Of a stretch of 64,000 bases of DNA, positions 34,995 through 44,098 are shown one piece after another. The stretch comes from Trichocoleus sp. FACHB-40 (lineage in GTDB: Bacteria > Cyanobacteriota > Cyanobacteriia > Cyanobacteriales > FACHB-T130), in contig NZ_JACJPF010000036.1 in assembly GCF_014695915.1 (NCBI RefSeq), positions 62,001-126,000 on the forward strand, given 5' to 3'. Every line of letters begins with the position of its first letter. The first letter of the stretch is position 1. The position numbers and the translations under genes were made by a program. Under the pieces are notes generated by a model. It made no database searches. It saw only the letters and a program-made list of their open reading frames with translations, and was not told where the DNA came from.

Positions 34995-37034
34995 TTATTT
35001 GCCTTGACGACCTGGATTTCCAGGTGCTGCTCCTGCTCCTTCATCGTTACTTGGTTGGTTCCGATTTGAGTTGCCTGGGTCGCAACCCTCTGGGCCATTA
35101 CCTACGCCTTGGTTACAATTTTGACGCTGGTTAGTGCGATCGCGATCATCTACCTGACGGTTGTCACCAGGGGTTTGTTCTACCTCGCGGACTTGAGTCG
35201 GCTGAGGTGGTTTAGCTTCTTCTCCTACCACGTAGGGTGAGGTGATGTTGGTAGCTTTGCCACTGCTGACTAAGGCTTGGTAGAGGAAAGCAGAGACATC
35301 TGCACGAGTTGCTACTTCATTGGGTTTGAGTAACTTGATGTCGGGATAGTTCACTACCAGACCCCGTTCAGTAGCTGCGGCGATCAAACTGCGATCGCTA
35401 CTAGGAATAGTAGAGGCATCGCTGTAAACTTGCAGCAGGGTTTCGGTAGTGGTGGTGGCAGAAGAGTAATTCATTCCCTTTGCCAAGGCTACTAAGATGT
35501 CAAGACGAGAAAGATTTTGCGTGGGGTTGAACTGGTTGCCAGAAGCGCTCAAAAAGCCCATTTCATAAGCTTCTCGGATGGCAGTATATGCCCAATAGTT
35601 TGAGGAAACATCTCTGAAAGCGATCGCATTCCTGACTTTAGTCTTCTCAAACGCCTTCCGAATCATCGCCGCAAACTGGGCGCGAGTCACGGGTTGATCT
35701 GGACGGAAACGACCATCGGGGAAGCCTTCGATAATCTCCAAGGATGCCAACTCGGCAATAAAACCTTTTGCCCAATGTCCCTGCGGCACATCCGCAAAAC
35801 TCGTCTGAACAGTTTGAGCCGCCGCCGCCACCTGTTGATATTTGGAAAGCAGTTGGCTGACTTGGTAGATCGTGTTACCAGCACCTACGTCCACCACTTG
35901 CACCAGCTTACCAGGTATAGATGTCAAAACCGCCGCTAAGCTTGAGCTGTAAGCGCTCATCGTCTGGCTGGCGAGTGCATATTCACCACTGGTAAAGGAA
36001 GTGGGATAAACGTTGGTTGCAGCAGAGGCGGTTACTCCGCTTAGCTGGAAAGAGCTGAGGTTAAGCTTCTCAACGCTACTGAGGAAAGTAACGCGCTCCT
36101 GGCTATTAATTTGAGTGTAGTAGTTGTAAACAGTGGTGCCGCTGTCAATATTGCCATCGGCGTTAGCATCAATCCCGTATACTGTCCGCACTACGCGCAC
36201 TTGGGAAGGGTTCGGCGGCAGAATTAAGTTAACCGCGGCGTTTTCCGAGAGAAGTTCAAACTCGCTGTAACCAATCAGGCTGTTTTGCAAATTGTACAAG
36301 CGAACTACGACGCGATCGCCTGGTTTTACCCCTTGGACAAACTTAGCCTTTTGTTTGATTTTATACTTGAAGTCACCCAGATATTTTTCTTGAGTATAGC
36401 TATTGCTTTGTTTCTCCTTCAGCGAAACGCGAGCAATCACATCAGATAAAGTGCCTGCTGGTTGCAGAACCGTGAGGCTAAATCCTGCTGACTCGCTGAC
36501 TGCAACTGTAGACTGCTGTGTGCTTGTAGTGCGCTGCTCAGTAGTCGTTCGTTCCTCAGTCGTGGTTTGAGTTCTCAGCCGAGCAGTCAGAGTCTTGGTA
36601 GCCGCTTCATCCCACTTTACCAAAGAACCAGATTCATTAGCCCGATATATCCAAAGGTCTTTTGTTTGGGCGTTGGCTACCAGCACCACCCAGCCGGGAA
36701 CAGTAGCCTCAGTGCAAGCAACACCGGCGGTAGTGATACCCAAACAACCATTTGACCAAGTTTGCTTTGCCACCTGAAGGACGCGGAGGGCAGAATTTTC
36801 CACACCCGTCCGCTGGACAATATCTTTTAAAACGGCATCAGCAACAGGTTTCGGCAACTCAACAGCTTCTTCTTCTGCTGGACTTACAGCAGGCTGCTGC
36901 ACTAATATTTGTTCTCCAGACTTACCAGCTTGTGTAATTTCAGAAGGTAAGGCACTTGCAGTAGTGGCAATACTAAGACTCGTAGCAGCTAATACCATGC
37001 TGCCTAAAAAAGCAAAGGAACTTCGATTCATCAC
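34995..37034 (-). CDS. Exported S-layer homology (SLH) domain protein
   Basis: A 679-residue secreted protein with a signal peptide (AFLGSMVLAATSLSIATTAS, cut after ASA). A small domain at ~50-150 (VLQVAKQTWSNGCLGI; GWVVLVANAQTKDLWIYRAN) recurs in cyanobacterial envelope proteins. A beta-rich part follows, then SLH repeats at ~430-600 (FADVPQGHWAKGFIAELA; PDGRFRPDQPVTRAQFAAMI; FRDVSSNYWAYTAIREAYEM), which bind pyruvylated wall polymer. The C-terminal ~55 residues are Asn/Gly/Pro-rich with two cysteines (NCNQGVGNGPEGCDPGNSNR). No OprB porin domain is seen. It is divergent from the alpha/beta hydrolase gene. Confidence 0.85.
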   Translation of the reverse strand: MMNRSSFAFLGSMVLAATSLSIATTASALPSEITQAGKSGEQILVQQPAVSPAEEEAVELPKPVADAVLKDIVQRTGVENSALRVLQVAKQTWSNGCLGITTAGVACTEATVPGWVVLVANAQTKDLWIYRANESGSLVKWDEAATKTLTARLRTQTTTEERTTTEQRTTSTQQSTVAVSESAGFSLTVLQPAGTLSDVIARVSLKEKQSNSYTQEKYLGDFKYKIKQKAKFVQGVKPGDRVVVRLYNLQNSLIGYSEFELLSENAAVNLILPPNPSQVRVVRTVYGIDANADGNIDSGTTVYNYYTQINSQERVTFLSSVEKLNLSSFQLSGVTASAATNVYPTSFTSGEYALASQTMSAYSSSLAAVLTSIPGKLVQVVDVGAGNTIYQVSQLLSKYQQVAAAAQTVQTSFADVPQGHWAKGFIAELASLEIIEGFPDGRFRPDQPVTRAQFAAMIRKAFEKTKVRNAIAFRDVSSNYWAYTAIREAYEMGFLSASGNQFNPTQNLSRLDILVALAKGMNYSSATTTTETLLQVYSDASTIPSSDRSLIAAATERGLVVNYPDIKLLKPNEVATRADVSAFLYQALVSSGKATNITSPYVVGEEAKPPQPTQVREVEQTPGDNRQVDDRDRTNQRQNCNQGVGNGPEGCDPGNSNRNQPSNDEGAGAAPGNPGRQGK

Positions 37035-37161
37035 GCTGTTCTCACACCTGTATAAACCGTTAGAGTGACTGTGAATGCGGTTAGAATGTTCCCTGATTTC
37101 TCTTTTTTTAAGTCATAAAACACTAGGATAGAAAAAGAGTTTATAAATTTTAATAATTCTT

Positions 37162-38061
37162 GTGACTACCCAACAGATAACAACAACAAGCACGTTTGAA
37201 AAACTCAACTGGGCTTGGCAAGGCTACAAAATTCAGTACACAGTGATGGGAACTGGTCGTCCCTTGGTACTGATTCATGGCTTTGGAGCCTCTATTGGAC
37301 ACTGGCGGAAAAATATACCAGTGTTAGCCGCTGGAGGCTATCGGGTGTTTGCGCTGGATTTGCTGGGATTCGGGGGTTCTGATAAGCCAGCGTTAGATTA
37401 TACCGTGGAGTTGTGGGAATCACTGATACAGGATTTCTGGACAACGCACATTCAGGAGCCAACTGTATTTGTGGGTAACTCTATCGGCGGACTACTGGCG
37501 CTGATGATGGTGGCAAATCATCCAGAGATGTCTGCTGGTGGGATTTTGATTAACTGTGCTGGTGGTCTAAATCATCGTCCAGATGAGCTAAATTTACCTT
37601 TGCGGTTGGTGATGGGAACTTTTACTAAGCTGGTTAGTTCCAAAATTGTTGGGCCATTTTTGTTTAACCGCATCCGCCAGAAAGACCGCCTCCGTCGCAC
37701 TCTCCGCCAGGTTTACAAAGACCCGGAAGCGATTACAGATGAACTGGTGGATATGCTTTACGATCCGTCTTGTGACAGTGGCGCACAGCAGGTTTTTGCT
37801 TCAATTCTGACTGCACCCCCTGGGCCTAGTCCATCAGAGTTGTTGCCAAAAGTACAACACCCCTTGTTGGTACTCTGGGGAGAAAATGACCCTTGGACAC
37901 CGATTAAAGCTGCTGAAATCTACAGAAAACTAGGTGAAACTGGTCAACCAGTTCAGGTCGTGGGCATTCCCAAGGCTGGTCACTGTCCCCATGATGAACG
38001 ACCAGATATTGTGAATGAGTTGATTTTGGATTGGTTGGCGAAGTATAGCAATCCTATTTAA
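37162..38061 (+). CDS. Alpha/beta-fold hydrolase
   Basis: A 299-residue hydrolase. The oxyanion region is LVLIHGFGASIGHWRKNIPV, the nucleophile elbow is VGNSIGGL (Ser about 113), the acid is in LWGENDPWTP and the histidine in KAGHCPHDERP, so the triad is complete. The cap region and phrase HPEMSAGGILINCAGG resemble plastid-type hydrolases related to pheophytinase, but the substrate is unproven. Start is GTG 37162, without a clear ribosome site. The last codons (AKYSNPI) are encoded by the left end of a MITE-like element, so the original C-terminus may have been altered. Confidence 0.85.
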   Translation: MTTQQITTTSTFEKLNWAWQGYKIQYTVMGTGRPLVLIHGFGASIGHWRKNIPVLAAGGYRVFALDLLGFGGSDKPALDYTVELWESLIQDFWTTHIQEPTVFVGNSIGGLLALMMVANHPEMSAGGILINCAGGLNHRPDELNLPLRLVMGTFTKLVSSKIVGPFLFNRIRQKDRLRRTLRQVYKDPEAITDELVDMLYDPSCDSGAQQVFASILTAPPGPSPSELLPKVQHPLLVLWGENDPWTPIKAAEIYRKLGETGQPVQVVGIPKAGHCPHDERPDIVNELILDWLAKYSNPI

Positions 38062-38143
38062 CTTGTGAACGAATATTCGCCCTGTAGGGACACGGCACTG
38101 CCGTGTCCCTACAGGGGTTCACGAATCATTTAGGATTGCTATA
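38044..38143. mobile_element. MITE-like palindromic element overlapping the hydrolase stop
   Basis: Perfect 12-bp terminal inverted repeats TATAGCAATCCT (38044-38055) and AGGATTGCTATA (38132-38143) enclose a near-perfect 37-nt palindrome (38080-38116: CCCTGTAGGGACACGGCA and its complement). TA at each end fits the target preference of IS630/Tc1-mariner-type elements. No transposase is present, so it would be non-autonomous. Confidence 0.65.
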
Positions 38144-38216
38144 TCAGTCTTAGTCAATTCTTTTGAAAACAGCTAAGAAAGAGCAAGGTAATTCTGAGAT
38201 TCTGAGCAATTTATTT

Positions 38217-38477
38217 ATGCCCCGAACTATGGCTTCTGGGATATATGCGATCGCGCACATTGGTCATCTAAAGCTCTACGCTGGTGATGCCAGCAAAATT
38301 CAGGTGACATGGCCTTTGTTACTGGCACAACTAAATAGTGGGACTTACCCTAATGCAGCGTTGCAAGAGGTGTGGAACCAACAAGGAGATAAGCGCCGCT
38401 TCACATTTCACACAAAGCCAAATATTATAGGCGATACGGAAATTGTGGGTATTGAGCAACTTGTTGACGATGCTTAA
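38217..38477 (+). CDS. Small GIY-YIG-like domain protein
   Basis: The 86-residue product (from ATG 38217; a TTG at 38163 would add 18 residues) contains SGIYAIAHIGHLKLYAGDAS at its start, recalling the GIY...YVG core of GIY-YIG nucleases, then WPLLLAQLNSGTYPNAALQE and VWNQQGDKRRFTFHT, typical of a short cyanobacterial family. The second motif reads LYAGD rather than YVG, and the usual catalytic Glu/Arg positions cannot be assigned with certainty, so activity is open. It lies directly after the MITE-like element. Confidence 0.6.
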   Translation: MPRTMASGIYAIAHIGHLKLYAGDASKIQVTWPLLLAQLNSGTYPNAALQEVWNQQGDKRRFTFHTKPNIIGDTEIVGIEQLVDDA

Positions 38478-38625
38478 TATAAACGGAGCTGTTGCAGACA
38501 TAAAATGAAATGGTATAAGAAAGACCCGATGCGAGTTTAAGAAACGAAAGCACCACTGCGTCTCTTACAGTGATACATCAAACTCGTGACGAGTATAGTT
38601 AAGAAGGTGCGGTAGGAACTATTGA

Positions 38626-39411
38626 ATGCTATATCGCAAAGATCCAGAGGGGCTTCTCGCGATCGCGCAACCTGCTCATGCGTGGGTTTCCGGTCAGTTG
38701 GCGCGTGCTTGGGGAAATGAATATTTTGGCAATTTGGCACCCAAAGAAGATGTCTGTATGGGTGCAGAACAACACGATATCGGCTGGTATTCGTGGGAAA
38801 AGATGCCCACGTTTAACCCCAAGACGGGTTTGCCGCACAGCTTCACGGAGTTGCCACGAAAGATACACATAGATATTTGGTCTGGGGCGGCAAGATTAGC
38901 GATCGCGCTGGGGAGATATCCAGCGCTTTTGGCTTCGCTGCACGGTACGCGCCTCTACGAGCATTACGATGCTACCCATGATTCGCCAGAAGATGCCCAG
39001 CTTGTGCAGAAGTTCCTCGTGGGCGAACAGGCTTTCCAAAAGGAATTAATTGCTACTCTCCGCAACGATCCTGATTACGCACCCTACACTACACCAGAAG
39101 CGATCGCCCGGAATCAGCAGTTAGTTGCGATATGGGATGGTCTGTCACTTATCCTGTGCATGAGGCTTTTAAAAGAGCGATTAGTTGAGAAGGTTCCCAC
39201 CGCTAACGGGGAAACGACGCTGAAACTAACGCCCCTAAATGGCGATCCGACGCGAGTGAGTGTGAGTCCTTGGCCTTTTGCAAAAGAGACGGTGACGCTG
39301 GTTTGCGAGGGACGTTATTTGTCAGAAACATTTGCAGATGAGGAGACGATGCGGAACGCGATCGCGATCGCTCCTTGGGCGACAATCAAAACCTACCTCA
39401 GCCCAGCATGA
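38626..39411 (+). CDS. DUF3891 family protein
   Basis: A 261-residue soluble protein. The N-terminal part (PAHAWVSGQLARAWGN, AEQHDIGWYSWEKMPTFNP) and the histidine/aspartate-rich phrase EQHDIGW, followed by SLHGTRLYE, match the DUF3891 family, which has an HD-like look with conserved His and Asp residues. Function is unknown in the family as far as I know. GCGATCGC octamers occur four times within it, showing long residence in this genome. Its stop abuts a heptamer element. Confidence 0.75.
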   Translation: MLYRKDPEGLLAIAQPAHAWVSGQLARAWGNEYFGNLAPKEDVCMGAEQHDIGWYSWEKMPTFNPKTGLPHSFTELPRKIHIDIWSGAARLAIALGRYPALLASLHGTRLYEHYDATHDSPEDAQLVQKFLVGEQAFQKELIATLRNDPDYAPYTTPEAIARNQQLVAIWDGLSLILCMRLLKERLVEKVPTANGETTLKLTPLNGDPTRVSVSPWPFAKETVTLVCEGRYLSETFADEETMRNAIAIAPWATIKTYLSPA

Positions 39412-39413
39412 AA

Positions 39414-39624
39414 GGGACTGGGGGCTGGGGAATGGGGAATTGGGATTGGGGACAAGGGACAAGGGACTGGGGGCTGGGGACAAGGGACTAGGTACTAGGT
39501 ACTAGGGACTGGGTACTAGGAACAAGGAACTGGTTAAGAGTCCTCCCAATTCCCAATTCCCAATCCCCAATTCCCAATTCCCAATTCCCAATCCCCAATC
39601 CCCAATTCCCAATTTCCAATTCCC
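39414..39624. repeat. Bipartite heptamer element (copy C), largest, reverse orientation
   Basis: The left part consists of GGGACTG, GGGGCTG, GGGACAA and GGTACTA heptamers; the centre is TTAAGAGTCCTCCC; the right part is AATTCCC/AATCCCC units. Read on the minus strand it has the same order as the other copies. It fills the gap to the next gene (39412-39782) apart from about 150 A/T-rich bases that probably hold that gene's promoter. Confidence 0.8.
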
Positions 39625-39782
39625 GCTTTTATAGTGCATGCTAATGTCTATCTTAAGAATCGTTATGAAAACTTAAGATAGACAACTATTTTAATAATTT
39701 TTAGTATAAATGAAGCAGGAAGGAAGGAAATTTTGTCAAGACAGGGTGGTGAATTTTTCCAGTTATAGAGGCAATACCTGCG

Positions 39783-40316
39783 ATGCAGAAATATCAACAA
39801 GAACGTCAACTGGCAGAAGATAAAGCATTTACTGATCCTTCTATAGGGTTTAGCGAATTGAATAGCCAGGATGAGAATCAGCTTTTGCGGGAGCAGGTTG
39901 ACACTTTAAAACTAGAGCTTAGTTACCAGAGTCAACAACTGCAACTGATACAGCAAGAGTTGAGTAATACAAACCACGATTTATGTACCGCACTTATGGC
40001 AGAGCGGTTAACACTCGATGAAGCTAAGGAATTAGCTAAAGAAATTGTGATAACCCAAAAGCCTATCAGGGAATCTTTAGCCCAGCTGCTAAGTGCTATT
40101 TATATCTCTCCAGTCGAATCATGGGAGTTGGGGTGCATACCAAAGCCGACTCTTGCTGATAATAGTCGGTTTAGCTCTGAGGCTAGTAAGTTTAACGAGC
40201 GGTTTGAGGTGCTTAATACTCGGTTAACTACATTTCAGAATCAGCTTGCTAGGTTTAAGGCTAGGCGTGAGCAGATGAGTATTCAAATTAAGGCCATTAC
40301 GGACACTATGGAATAA
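39783..40316 (+). CDS. Coiled-coil protein of unknown function
   Basis: A 177-residue soluble protein. Two predicted coiled-coil stretches are visible: residues ~30-95 (ENQLLREQVDTLKLELSYQS and onwards) and ~135-175 (FNERFEVLNTRLTTFQNQLA). Between them lies a Pro-containing linker (SPVESWELGCIPKPTLADNS). No catalytic motif, signal peptide or membrane helix. I do not recognise the family. It is isolated between a repeat element and a palindromic terminator. Confidence 0.6.
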   Translation: MQKYQQERQLAEDKAFTDPSIGFSELNSQDENQLLREQVDTLKLELSYQSQQLQLIQQELSNTNHDLCTALMAERLTLDEAKELAKEIVITQKPIRESLAQLLSAIYISPVESWELGCIPKPTLADNSRFSSEASKFNERFEVLNTRLTTFQNQLARFKARREQMSIQIKAITDTME

Positions 40317-40348
40317 TTTGATAGCTGCTACATAAGTGCTAAAAAATT

Positions 40349-40388
40349 TTCTCGTTCCCAGTGCCATAGTTGGCACTGGGAACGAGAA
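40349..40388. terminator. Perfect 18-bp palindrome of the CTCGTTCCCAG family, between convergent genes
   Basis: TTCTCGTTCCCAGTGCCA (40349-40366) pairs perfectly with TGGCACTGGGAACGAGAA (40371-40388) around a TAGT loop. It separates the convergent coiled-coil gene and the HxlR gene and shares its 12-base arm core with 24109-24139. Confidence 0.75.
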
Positions 40389-40396
40389 TAAAAAGT

Positions 40397-40774
40397 CTAA
40401 TGCTCCAATGTGTTGTCGTAACGCTCGCGCGCTGTTTGCATCTCATCTATGTGGGTTTCAGCCCACTTGCAGATAGTTCCTAATGGTTCTATCAGCGTCT
40501 CTCCCAACGGTGTCAAAGAATACTCAACTTTAGGGGGGACAACGGGGTAAACTTTTCGCACAACTAGCCCGTCACGCTCTAAGTTACGTAGCGTTTGGGT
40601 CAACATTTTTTGCGACACACCGCTAATCTGTCGCTGAAGTTCGCTGTGGCGCTTGGTGCCAAAAGAAAGGGAATAAACAACAATAACACTCCACTTGTTA
40701 GCAATCGTGTCTAATACTTGCTGCGTGGGGCAATTGGCGTTAAAAATGTCGGGTTCGGGAAATTTAGGCACCAT
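40397..40774 (-). CDS. HxlR-family transcriptional regulator
   Basis: A 125-residue winged-helix regulator. The family pattern is complete: NCPTQQVLDTIANKWSVIVV, then FGTKRHSELQRQISGVSQKM, LTQTLRNLERDGLVVRKVYP and VEYSLTPLGETLIEPL. An N-terminal cysteine (about Cys15) sits at the place of the redox-active cysteine of YodB/HypR-type members. It is divergent from an SDR and an NmrA-like gene, the usual arrangement for control of nearby oxidoreductases by electrophile or redox stress (inference). Confidence 0.9.
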   Translation of the reverse strand: MVPKFPEPDIFNANCPTQQVLDTIANKWSVIVVYSLSFGTKRHSELQRQISGVSQKMLTQTLRNLERDGLVVRKVYPVVPPKVEYSLTPLGETLIEPLGTICKWAETHIDEMQTARERYDNTLEH

Positions 40775-40936
40775 TTGGTAAGTACAGCACTTTTTAGTAC
40801 CTACTTGTTAAAAGATTTGTACTATTGTAATCATACCTATAGGGGAATGAATTAAACCGCTTGCGTGCATTTTACACCAATGTACGGCTAAGTTTAGGGA
40901 CTGGTATTTAAGTTAATAAATCAAGGGAGTGAACCA

Positions 40937-41680
40937 ATGCAAATTGAAGGTGCAGTTGCGCTGGTGACAGGTGCAAATCGGGGAATTGGCAGGCAGTTTG
41001 TTGAGGCATTACGAACAGCAGGGGCCGCAAAAATTTATGCCTGTGCGCGTAAAGCTGAATCAGTTGCAGAGATAGTCTCTACTGACCCGGAACGGATTAT
41101 TCCCATCCAACTCGACATCACTGATGAGAAATTAGTCAACGATGCTGCTGCCAATTGCGGCGATGTCACTCTGTTAATCAACAATGCTGGTGTAGGGTTT
41201 GATGCAGGTTTGATCGCCGCGCCGGATTTGTCCCACGCCAAAACTGAGATGGAAGTTAATTATTTCGGCACCCTGAAGATGTGCCGCGCTTTTGCTCCCA
41301 TCCTCAAAAACAATGGCGGCGGAGCGATCGCTAATATATTATCCTCGCTAGCTCTAGTAAATCTTCCTGCCCGTGGAAGTTACAGCGCCTCAAAGGCGGC
41401 TGCATTGTCGATGACGCAGGGAGTACGGGCTGAATTGGCGGCGCAGGGAACTCTTGTTGTCGCAGTGATGCCAGGAACGGTTGACACCGATTTCAGCAAA
41501 GACTATGACAGACCGAAGACACCCCCGGCTGAAGTGGCTCAGGCGGCCTTGCAGGCAGTCATTGATGGGGTGGAGGATGTCTATCCTGGGGAGGAAGCGA
41601 CATATACGATTGCTCAACTGAGTAGCGATCGCAAGGCTGTCGAAAAGCAGCTTGCCCAATTTCTCCCCAAAGTAGAGTAA
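40937..41680 (+). CDS. Short-chain dehydrogenase/reductase
   Basis: A 247-residue classical SDR. The cofactor motif is VTGANRGIG (TGxxxGxG), the structural motif is INNAGVG, the catalytic serine lies in NILSSLALVN and the YxxxK pair in GSYSASKAAAL. An Arg-rich position after the cofactor site (CARKAE) suggests NADP preference. Substrate unknown. The start has AGGGAG about 10 nt upstream. It faces the HxlR gene across 162 bases, presumably containing the operator. Confidence 0.9.
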   Translation: MQIEGAVALVTGANRGIGRQFVEALRTAGAAKIYACARKAESVAEIVSTDPERIIPIQLDITDEKLVNDAAANCGDVTLLINNAGVGFDAGLIAAPDLSHAKTEMEVNYFGTLKMCRAFAPILKNNGGGAIANILSSLALVNLPARGSYSASKAAALSMTQGVRAELAAQGTLVVAVMPGTVDTDFSKDYDRPKTPPAEVAQAALQAVIDGVEDVYPGEEATYTIAQLSSDRKAVEKQLAQFLPKVE

Positions 41681-41774
41681 GCAATGTCTGCGTAGAACTA
41701 TTTCAGCTCGAATCAATAGTTGCACAATTTAAAAAGTGGGCAATACCTACCTTTTTGTATGTGAGTAATAAATA

Positions 41775-42635
41775 ATGAATGACGCAATTTTAGTGACTGG
41801 TGCTACCGGAACCGTTGGCAGTCAAGTCGTCAAAAAACTGGCAGAAATTGGCGCAAATGTTCGTGCTGCTGTACGTTCAACCAGCAAGGCAGAAAAGTTA
41901 ACTGGAGTAGAACTTGTAGAGTTTGACCTGAACAAGCCAGAAACAATTCAATCCGCCTTTAGAGGAATTGATAAACTTTTCTTGGCAACGCCGCTAGTTG
42001 CCAACATGGTAGAACTGGACGCTACAAGTTTAGAAGCTGCGAAAAAAGCAGGCGTAAAACACATTGTTAGGCTGTCGGTAATGGGTGCAGATGGGGAACC
42101 AGCAAACCCTTTGTGTAAATTGCACCGGGAAGTTGAAAAAATGATTGAATCTTCGGGGATTGCGTACACTATCTTGCGTCCTAATTCGTTCTATCAAAAC
42201 TACATTACTTTTACAGGAGCTACTATCAAAAGCAAAAACGCTTTTTATCTACCCTTGGGAGATGCAAAGCTTAGTCTTGTAGATACGCGCGATATTGCAG
42301 CTGTAGCCGCCGCCGCACTAACGCAAGATGGTCATGAGGGCAAAACTTACTTGGTAACAGGTTCGGAAGCACTAGACAATAAACAGATAGCAGACATACT
42401 TTCATCTGCGCTTGGTAAAACTATTCAATATGTCGATGTTCCCGAAGATGCTGCACGAGAGGGAATGAAAGAGGCGGGAATACCAGAGCCAGAAATGAAT
42501 CTTGTTTTCGGATTGTATGCGGATCAAAAAGAGGGAAAATATTCAAATGTATCCCCTGTAGTAGAGCAAGTCACCGGAAAGAAACCTATAACTTTTGACC
42601 AATTTGCTAAAGATTATGCTGAAGCTTTTAAATAG
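41775..42635 (+). CDS. NmrA-like atypical SDR (NAD(P)-binding)
   Basis: A 286-residue atypical short-chain dehydrogenase. The N-terminal nucleotide motif ILVTGATGTVGSQVVKKL is followed by VRAAVRSTSKAEKL, LFLATPLVANMV and GVKHIVRLSVMGADGEP; the Tyr-Lys pair of classical SDRs is absent. This pattern matches the NmrA/azoreductase-like group (for example QorB-type quinone reductases). It follows the SDR gene by 94 bases on the same strand and is probably under the same HxlR control. Confidence 0.85.
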   Translation: MNDAILVTGATGTVGSQVVKKLAEIGANVRAAVRSTSKAEKLTGVELVEFDLNKPETIQSAFRGIDKLFLATPLVANMVELDATSLEAAKKAGVKHIVRLSVMGADGEPANPLCKLHREVEKMIESSGIAYTILRPNSFYQNYITFTGATIKSKNAFYLPLGDAKLSLVDTRDIAAVAAAALTQDGHEGKTYLVTGSEALDNKQIADILSSALGKTIQYVDVPEDAAREGMKEAGIPEPEMNLVFGLYADQKEGKYSNVSPVVEQVTGKKPITFDQFAKDYAEAFK

Positions 42636-42818
42636 CGATATTTCATAAATTCCCGTCACCCCGATCAGTTTGCTTACCCCGCCTCGTTGACGGGTTGGGG
42701 CTTTTAGAGTGCTTTTTCAGACCGTAATTAGTCGGCATTGCCTATTTTGCTAAACCATGAGGCATTAGCTCGTTGTAACGAGAAAAAAAATTATTTAGTT
42801 GTTCCTTTTGCCTTTTAA

Positions 42819-44012
42819 TTAGCCAACCTTAAAACCCATTTCCAGCAGTCCTTGACGTAGCCTGTTTGCTTCTTCTGGGTTGTGTTGCTGGTGAAGCGCG
42901 ATCGCTTGGCGAAATGCCTCTACACTCTCGATTACATTACCAATTTTCAGTAGCGCTACTCCCAGATTTTGGTACGCTTCTGCATATTCTGGATTGAGTT
43001 TGGTGGCGTGCTGGTAAGATGCGATCGCATCCCGCAATCTTCCCATCGCCTTCAAGCTCATCCCTAAATTGTAGTAACCTAAAGCCAATTTAGAGTCGAT
43101 TTTTAAAACTGTTTGGTAAGCTTTTTCAGCGTTGGTAAAATCCCCAGCCGCCATCAACAAATTACCCAAGTTGTTATAAGCACCGAGTTTCAACTTTGGC
43201 AGAATTTGCTGTTGAATTGCCGCTTGATAATGTTTTGCCGCCTGAGTAGGATTGTCAAGACGAGTGTAAGCATTGCCTAGATGGTAGTGTAACTCGTACA
43301 AAACAGAAGCATCAATATCAGTTGATTTTAAACCTTGTTCTAGAAGTTCAATTCCCTTACTCGTTTCCCCAGTTTGGACATACAGCGCCCCCAGTTTGCT
43401 GCAATCGTAAGGATCATTGGGATGAGTTGCCAAAAAGCCTTCCATTGCTGCTTGCGCTCTGGCATATTTATTTAAAGATGCGATCGCTTCCGGTTGATAG
43501 CCATAGTGCAAAATTGCCACATCTGGCAAAGCGACAATCTGCCAATTTGGTTCTCGTTGCAACAACTCGCTAACGCTATCATCGACCATCGCATGATAAG
43601 GACGAGAAAAGCGAAGGTCTGGGTGATTGCGAAATAGACGCGAAACCAGAGAATACGGGGACTGCGACGCGCCGACTTCTTGGCGGATAAGATTGATAAC
43701 GAGGTAGCGATCACTTTCAATTGTCTGCTTTATCTGCGGTACAATTTCCGGAGTCAGCACCTCATCCGCATCCAAAACCAGAACCCAATCACCCTGCACA
43801 TACTTCAGCGCCTCATTCCGCGCCGCCGCGAAATCATTACACCATTCAAAATAGTAAACTTTCGCCCCGAAACTTTTGGCAATTTCCACTGTTTTGTCAG
43901 TAGAACCAGTGTCTAAGACGACAATTTCATTTACCAAATCTTTAACACTACTGAGGCATCTAGGTAATGATGCCTCTTCATTTTTTACAATTATGCAGAA
44001 ACTCAGCTTCAT
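42819..44012 (-). CDS. GT2 glycosyltransferase fused to TPR repeats
   Basis: A 397-residue fusion. Residues 1-~190 are a GT-A family 2 domain: FCIIVKNEEASLPRCLSSVK, IVVLDTGSTDKTVEIAKSFG, and the metal-binding DADE in WVLVLDADEVLTPEIVPQIK. From ~200 to the end there are five to six TPR units (ASVLYELHYHLGNAYTRLDN, LALGYYNLGMSLKAMGRLRD, YAEAYQNLGVALLKIGNVIE). This plan is common in cyanobacteria, where the TPR part probably binds the acceptor or partner. Substrate unknown. It stands alone. Confidence 0.9.
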   Translation of the reverse strand: MKLSFCIIVKNEEASLPRCLSSVKDLVNEIVVLDTGSTDKTVEIAKSFGAKVYYFEWCNDFAAARNEALKYVQGDWVLVLDADEVLTPEIVPQIKQTIESDRYLVINLIRQEVGASQSPYSLVSRLFRNHPDLRFSRPYHAMVDDSVSELLQREPNWQIVALPDVAILHYGYQPEAIASLNKYARAQAAMEGFLATHPNDPYDCSKLGALYVQTGETSKGIELLEQGLKSTDIDASVLYELHYHLGNAYTRLDNPTQAAKHYQAAIQQQILPKLKLGAYNNLGNLLMAAGDFTNAEKAYQTVLKIDSKLALGYYNLGMSLKAMGRLRDAIASYQHATKLNPEYAEAYQNLGVALLKIGNVIESVEAFRQAIALHQQHNPEEANRLRQGLLEMGFKVG

Positions 44013-44098
44013 TTTGTACCGTTAACTAACTTAAGCGTTTTTGCCGTAGTGCCAATTTCTATTTGGTGCCAAAATTGACCTTTACCATAACAGCAGAA

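Noticed and set aside
42660-42710. Terminator after the NmrA-like gene
   Set aside because: CCCCGCC and GGGTTGGGG face each other, but the pairing is broken and the stem is not convincing.
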